NCBI GenBank assembly: GCA_002338445.1
Contig: DDII01000090.1
Coordinates: forward strand, 3,996-14,300
Direction: 5' to 3'
Source: Cellvibrionales bacterium UBA1854
Lineage (GTDB): Bacteria; Pseudomonadota; Gammaproteobacteria; Pseudomonadales; Porticoccaceae
Length of the DNA stretch: 10,305 nucleotides
The notes under the pieces were generated by a model. That model was given only the letters and a program-made list of their open reading frames with translations, searched no databases and was not told where the DNA came from. Shown here in pieces: positions 6,832 through 10,305 of the stretch. The number at the start of each line of letters is the position of its first letter. Position 1 is the first letter of the stretch. Position numbers and translations under genes: made by a program.

Positions 6832-7968
6832 ATGCTCTTTCGACTTTTTACTCTTTTTGGCTTTTTATTTTTTATAGAATCGTCTCTTGCAAACAATGAT
6901 GAAAACCCGTTTCTTGTTACAACAACAGCTACTTTAAGTTCGCCGTGGGCCTTGGAGTTTTTGCCATCGGGCAAAATATTAGTCAGTGAGATGGCTGGAA
7001 AACTTAAGCTACTGGACGAGAATGGATTAATTTTGAGTGATATTGCTGGTGTTCCCGAGGTAGTATTTAAGGGTCAAGGCGGCTTCGGAGACATTAAATT
7101 ACACCCACTCTTTGCGCAGAACCGGTTGCTTTATTTTAGTTATGCTGAACTCGGGGATGGAAATCTCGTTGGTGCGGCCGTAGCAAGAGCAAAGTTGGTT
7201 ATTGAAAATAACATTGGGTACCTAGAGCAACTGGAGGTGATTTGGAGACAAGTCAAGGTTAAAGGACATGGTCATTACGGGCATAGGATTACATTTGGAC
7301 CGGAGGGCTACCTCTGGATCAGCTCTGGTGAAAGGCAAAAATTTGATCCAGCTCAAGACATGCAGTCAAATCTAGGCAAAATTATCAGGCTAAATGATGA
7401 TGGCTCAACACCGACCGATAACCCCTTCCCATCGTCGAACTCAGTTACATCTCAGGTTTGGTCTTTAGGACATCGTAACCCTCTAGGTCTATCATTTGAT
7501 AAAACTGGACGGCTTTGGGTAGTTGAAATGGGACCCAGGGGTGGTGATGAACTTAATTTAGTTCGTCGTGGCGCAAATTATGGTTACCCGATCGTTTCAA
7601 ATGGTGATCATTACAGCTTTATTCCTATACCCGATCATGATACCCGGCATGAGTTTAATCCGCCGGAGGTCACGTGGACGCCAGTGATTTCGCCCTCATC
7701 TATGATTTTTTATGAGGGTGAAAAGTTCGCAGGTTGGAAAGGAAACGCCTTGATCGGAGGCTTATCTTCAAAAGGTTTTGTCCGGGTTGAAATCAACGGA
7801 GACAGGGCAACTGAAATAGAAAGGTTTGAGATTGGGACACGAATCAGGGCAGTTAGAGAAAGTGCCGACGGAGTCATATGGTTGCTGGAGGATGGTAGAC
7901 CCCCTTCGAAAGGAAAACCTTGGCAAGAAGGTGGGGGACGTCTCATGAAACTAACAGCTATCAAATAA
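6832..7968 (+). CDS. PQQ-dependent aldose sugar dehydrogenase (YliI/Asd-like, GSDH family)
   Basis: The 378-residue product has a signal peptide (about residues 1-20, ending SSLA) and should be periplasmic. It then reads as a six-bladed glucose/sorbosone dehydrogenase propeller: SSPWALEFLP (36-45), GQGGFGDIKLHP (81-92), GHYGHRITFGPEGYLW (147-162), GKIIRLNDDG (182-191), SLGHRNPLGLSF (211-222), GPRGGDELN (234-242) and NYGYP (249-253). Length and order match E. coli YliI. By alignment from memory, H148 is at the catalytic His position and R215 at the conserved substrate/PQQ-contacting Arg. In this family, sugars are oxidised at C1 with electrons passed to PQQ. The Asn that precedes the His in YliI is Gly here. 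No PQQ-synthesis gene is in the window, so the cofactor's source is unknown. The start gives a clean signal peptide, but its AAAGG site is rather far upstream. The gene at 8046 follows 77 bp later on the same strand. Confidence 0.92.
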   Translation: MLFRLFTLFGFLFFIESSLANNDENPFLVTTTATLSSPWALEFLPSGKILVSEMAGKLKLLDENGLILSDIAGVPEVVFKGQGGFGDIKLHPLFAQNRLLYFSYAELGDGNLVGAAVARAKLVIENNIGYLEQLEVIWRQVKVKGHGHYGHRITFGPEGYLWISSGERQKFDPAQDMQSNLGKIIRLNDDGSTPTDNPFPSSNSVTSQVWSLGHRNPLGLSFDKTGRLWVVEMGPRGGDELNLVRRGANYGYPIVSNGDHYSFIPIPDHDTRHEFNPPEVTWTPVISPSSMIFYEGEKFAGWKGNALIGGLSSKGFVRVEINGDRATEIERFEIGTRIRAVRESADGVIWLLEDGRPPSKGKPWQEGGGRLMKLTAIK

Positions 7969-8045
7969 CTCAGTTGCAGTAGGTCTGTCATGATACTCGG
8001 ATCTCCAACAGAGCAGGTTTAGTTCATTTAGGAAAATCCAAAATT

Positions 8046-8732
8046 ATGCGCTTGGTTAAATTCTTAACTCTTTGTGTTGCTATGAGCCGTAATCAGGGCA
8101 AATTTTTTATTAGAAAAGGACGTGTCTCAGTCGACGGAAAGGTGACAATTGATCCAGATTTCGAGCTTTTAGATGGTAGCAGGGTTTTCTATGACGGCAA
8201 ACATATCGCAATAAAAGAACATCAGTATATTGTGCTAAACAAACCTCCACATTATGCCTGCATAACTGAAGACAAAGAATATCCCTCGGTTTTAAATCTA
8301 ATAAAGGATCAAGCGACCGATCGAACTTATTATTTCGCAAATACCTTGGGACCTCTGGAAACGGGGTTGGTGCTTCTCAGTAATGACATTCGTTGGACGA
8401 GCCGATTAAATCTCCGATTACAAAAGAAAAGCTGCATTTATAACATCACATTGGCAAACGACATTAACGAGGACCACATTAAAAATTTACGTGAAATATG
8501 GCTAGCATTCCCAAGAAATAAGATGCCAGAGACCTTTGACATACAAAAGCAAAGTAAAAACACGCTGTTGATCCGTATAAGTCAGGCGCGATCGGCTGAG
8601 ATGTTGGCCGCTTTATCTTCCATTGACTTTACAATCAAACAATTACAACTTCAGCAACTTGGAAAAATGGGTATTGGTGAACTTGCAGAGGGCGACTATT
8701 TGCAAGCCAAAGAAAATGAAGTACAAATTTAG
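8046..8732 (+). CDS. RsuA-family pseudouridine synthase homolog, probably catalytically inactive
   Basis: The 228-residue product aligns with RsuA over its whole length: an S4-type N-terminal domain (about 1-45, starting MRLVKF where RsuA has MRLDKF), then LNKPPHYACITEDKEYPSVL (64-83), and the catalytic region at 97-121. RsuA and relatives have GRLD..T.GL here, with the Asp attacking the uridine base. This protein has N99-T100-L101-G102 followed by PLETGLVLLSND, so both the conserved Arg and the catalytic Asp are replaced (G102, codon 8349-8351). The family's C-terminal EGR.HQVKRM segment is replaced by QARSAEMLAA (180-189), while Y132 of the KTY-type motif is kept. The frame is uninterrupted, which suggests a retained RNA-binding role or a recently relaxed gene rather than an enzyme. 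The start matches family N termini, though the AGGA site is 12 bases upstream. Confidence 0.85.
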   Translation: MRLVKFLTLCVAMSRNQGKFFIRKGRVSVDGKVTIDPDFELLDGSRVFYDGKHIAIKEHQYIVLNKPPHYACITEDKEYPSVLNLIKDQATDRTYYFANTLGPLETGLVLLSNDIRWTSRLNLRLQKKSCIYNITLANDINEDHIKNLREIWLAFPRNKMPETFDIQKQSKNTLLIRISQARSAEMLAALSSIDFTIKQLQLQQLGKMGIGELAEGDYLQAKENEVQI

Positions 8733-9062
8733 CAGCGACTTTTAGGGAGATGGCGTCTTTCGTATTGAGAAAATGTAATGGATTTTTTTAAAAGCACCCC
8801 AGTTGGATTTATTACCGCATTTGATGAGCTTTAAAATCCAAACGCGACGTCGATTAATAGAATAATTGTTGGTATCGAGATACCTACAATCTGAAAGTAA
8901 TTCTTGCAGTACAAATTTTGAACATTTTGCCGGTATAAATCGTAAGCTGATGCGGTAATTTAAAGCCGATCCTGTCTCTAAAATAGATGTAAATCAGAAA
9001 GTTACAGCATTATGATCGAAAAACTCTACTCGCTCCGTATTGTATATAAAGGAGTAAAGTTT
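8733..9062 (+). other. 330-bp gap between the RsuA-like gene and the small Cys protein gene
   Basis: No convincing gene is seen. The stretch holds a spaced inverted repeat (TTGGATTT at 8803-8810, AAATCCAA at 8834-8841), the palindrome CGACGTCG (8845-8852) and GGTATC-GA-GATACC (8871-8884). None is followed by a clear T-run, so no terminator is assigned. The promoter of the small gene at 9063 is probably in the right half, but I cannot place its boxes with confidence. Confidence 0.45.
9049..9054 (+). promoter_or_regulatory. Strong ribosome binding site fixing the start at 9063
   Basis: AAGGAG is a near-perfect Shine-Dalgarno sequence located 8 bases before ATG 9063. The upstream in-frame ATG at 9012 has no such site, so the shorter 51-residue protein is preferred. 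Confidence 0.75.
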
Positions 9063-9218
9063 ATGAATTCATGTTCGTGCGGTCGCAGTCCCATAGACAC
9101 TTGCGTTGGATGGGGTAACCTTAACGAGGACGAGTACCTTTTGTCTTCAATTTTATGGGCGAAAAAAAAGCTTAGAGAAACTGATAAAGCATTGGTTCAC
9201 AAACCGGTAAAAAAGTAA
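9063..9218 (+). CDS. 51-residue cysteine-containing small protein
   Basis: The predicted product starts MNSCSCGRSPIDTCVGW and ends in a basic tail (HKPVKK). Three cysteines (C4, C6 and C13) in a C.C......C pattern near the N terminus could bind a metal or form a disulphide; a fourth ligand is not obvious in this region. A short acidic segment and an amphipathic Lys/Arg-rich helix follow. The pattern CGRSP..(T)C.GW gives the impression of a small conserved bacterial family, but I cannot name it with confidence. There is no signal peptide, so it is probably cytosolic. Support for it being real is the excellent AAGGAG site, the compact frame and the non-random N-terminal motif. It stands alone between gaps of 330 and 98 bp and has no evident operon partner. 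Confidence 0.68.
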   Translation: MNSCSCGRSPIDTCVGWGNLNEDEYLLSSILWAKKKLRETDKALVHKPVKK

Positions 9219-9316
9219 TAGCTCAAAAAATTGCGAGATTGATAACAGGGAGCTTCTGCGCGGCGCTGTGTATTTAGGGTCAAGCAAGACACAACCCAAT
9301 CGTCGTTCAAAAGCTT

Positions 9317-10201
9317 TTAAAATTTATTTAAAAACTGCCAAACCTTTAAGTGTGTGGACGTGTCATCTATAGTGGTAGGCCAATCATGACCCCAGTCCAA
9401 CAAAGCATAGTGTTCAATCTTCGAACTTTGATCACAATCAAAATACTCGGCATGTAGGAAAGAGGTGGTGCTTGTTTGAGACTTGCCCTTGCAATTAAAC
9501 TTTTTAACCCAGTACTGCATTAAGCTTGGGATGTCTTGCATGGTTCCTACGGAATCCCAAGCCTTCCAATTCCACTTCTTGCTGTACTAAATAACTGGAT
9601 CATCCACCCCATGGACGTGCATTATCGGAACGTTGCTTTCAGGATTACAATCTCTTGGGCTCAGAGGCATGGTGCCTGAAAAGGAGGCTAACGCTGCAAA
9701 ATGGGTACTCATGTGGCATGCCATCTCATATGCGAACATCGACCCAAGAGAATAGCCCACCCCATACACTCTCCCAAACTCAAGTTCATACTTCGCCAAA
9801 ATGTCATCAAGCATCGCATCAATGTACTTTACATCATGCATTGCACCCGAATGGGTATTCAGCTGCCAAGCTCCCTCATTGTGAAAATAGACTTTACCCT
9901 GAGGTATCGCAAGAATGATCCCACGCTCGGCCGCCAGCTCTTCCCAGCGTTGTTGCTGAGGCACAAGCCAGGCCCCGTCGCTCCCAGCATTGCCACCCTG
10001 AAAGAAAACCAAGATATCTTGAGGCTTCGCATCATATGTTTCGGGCACATATAGGTGATACCGGCGTTGATCACTACCAACAGTTACAGTAAATTCCGGA
10101 AGGTATTGGCTATATTTATTCTGTAGGTAAGACCACCAAACGAACATGATGCCAACCCCGATAAGCAAAGAAATACCAAAGATCTTAAGTGTCTTTGTCA
10201 T
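9317..10201 (-). pseudogene. PHB depolymerase/LpqC-like esterase, interrupted by one in-frame TAG
   Basis: Read on the minus strand from ATG 10201, the frame has an N-terminal membrane anchor or signal (about residues 5-23) and then an alpha/beta-hydrolase domain of the LpqC/PHB-depolymerase type. This contains FFQGGN (66-71, oxyanion region), GVGYSLGSM (147-155, nucleophile S151) and HVHGVDDPVI (195-204, acid D201). Codon 205 is TAG (9587-9589). The same frame continues for 89 codons with family-like sequence, including WDSVGTM, YWVKKFNC and DWGHDWP with catalytic-type H272, ending at TAA 9317. If TAG is a stop, the 204-residue product lacks the triad His and should be inactive. The intact gene would give about 294 residues, a normal length. 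The other explanations are a strain polymorphism, a sequence error or TAG readthrough. A TTG start at 10222 is possible but less likely. Family members hydrolyse polyhydroxyalkanoate or aryl/acyl esters outside the cytoplasm. Confidence 0.82.
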
Positions 10202-10269
10202 TTTTTCAAAACTACAGTCCAATTATGTTTCAGATTAAATTAACTGGTCATGACCCCGTTTTTAAGTAG

Positions 10270-10305
10270 ATGTGCGGCACCATGCACATTGTTAATCGAG
10301 GCGGT
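10270..10305 (+). CDS. Partial frame starting Met-Cys-Gly, possibly SRAP/YedK-type
   Basis: A frame opens at ATG 10270 and runs off the window after 12 codons (MCGTMHIVNRGG). SRAP-domain proteins (YedK/HMCES) begin MCGR, with Cys2 as the catalytic residue that crosslinks to abasic sites in DNA. Here Met-Cys-Gly is followed by Thr rather than Arg. Class II glutamine amidotransferases also begin MCG, typically MCGI. The upstream ribosome binding site is weak (AAGTAG just before the ATG). The 10-bp palindrome GGTCATGACC (10246-10255) lies between this frame and the divergent esterase gene. Twelve codons are too few for a firm call. Confidence 0.3.
   Translation, partial: MCGTMHIVNRGG

Noticed and set aside
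8803..8841. Inverted repeat TTGGATTT/AAATCCAA as a terminator for the RsuA-like gene
   Set aside because: The loop is 23 bases, the stem is AT-rich and no T-run follows the second arm.
9012..9062. Upstream ATG extending the small Cys protein by 17 residues
   Set aside because: There is no ribosome binding site before 9012, while AAGGAG stands at the right distance before 9063.
9701..10054. Plus-strand frames of 87-117 codons antisense to the esterase gene
   Set aside because: The minus strand carries recognisable esterase motifs throughout; the plus-strand translations look random.
10202..10222. TTG start extending the esterase by 7 residues
   Set aside because: The ATG at 10201 gives a typical basic start to the membrane segment. 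Neither start has a clear ribosome binding site, and ATG is the commoner choice.

Overview
The window looks like chromosomal DNA of a free-living, heterotrophic Gram-negative bacterium, most likely a marine-type gammaproteobacterium. It is AT-leaning by eye, has lipoprotein and periplasmic signal peptides, carries two Na+/solute symporters, a PQQ-type sugar dehydrogenase of the E. coli YliI kind, and an RsuA-family protein. The taxonomic placement is an inference from gene families only. I see no rRNA, tRNA, CRISPR array, transposase or phage gene.

Left part (1-5689): two plus-strand genes encode two-domain SnoaL/NTF2-like proteins (172-1227 and 1321-2322). They converge, with an 18-bp gap, on two minus-strand tandem paralogs of the sodium:solute symporter (SSS) family (2341-3996 and 4082-5689). 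A promoter-like element and a perfect 20-bp palindrome precede the first SnoaL gene, and another 20-bp palindrome of the same 7-6-7 layout precedes the upstream symporter gene. The simplest reading is a catabolic cassette in which the symporters import a small organic solute and the SnoaL-like proteins act on it or a derivative. The substrate cannot be read from the sequence.

Middle part (5690-8732): a 427-bp stretch without a convincing gene is followed by a small minus-strand lipoprotein-like gene (6117-6548). Divergent from it is a secreted PQQ-dependent aldose dehydrogenase homolog (6832-7968), then an RsuA-like pseudouridine synthase homolog (8046-8732). The latter keeps the fold-defining sequence but has lost the catalytic aspartate and the second conserved motif, so it is probably a pseudoenzyme.

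Right part (8733-10305): a 330-bp gap leads to a 51-residue cysteine-containing small protein with an excellent ribosome binding site (9063-9218). Next is a minus-strand membrane-anchored PHB-depolymerase/LpqC-like esterase gene (10201 down to 9317). Its frame is open on both sides of a single in-frame TAG, which separates the catalytic Ser and Asp from the catalytic His. At the right edge a plus-strand frame starting Met-Cys-Gly runs off the window and may be the start of an SRAP/YedK-type protein.

Points most worth a second look are the degenerate RsuA paralog, the single-amber esterase, the SnoaL/SSS cassette with its palindromes, and the tiny ORF that abuts the second SnoaL gene.
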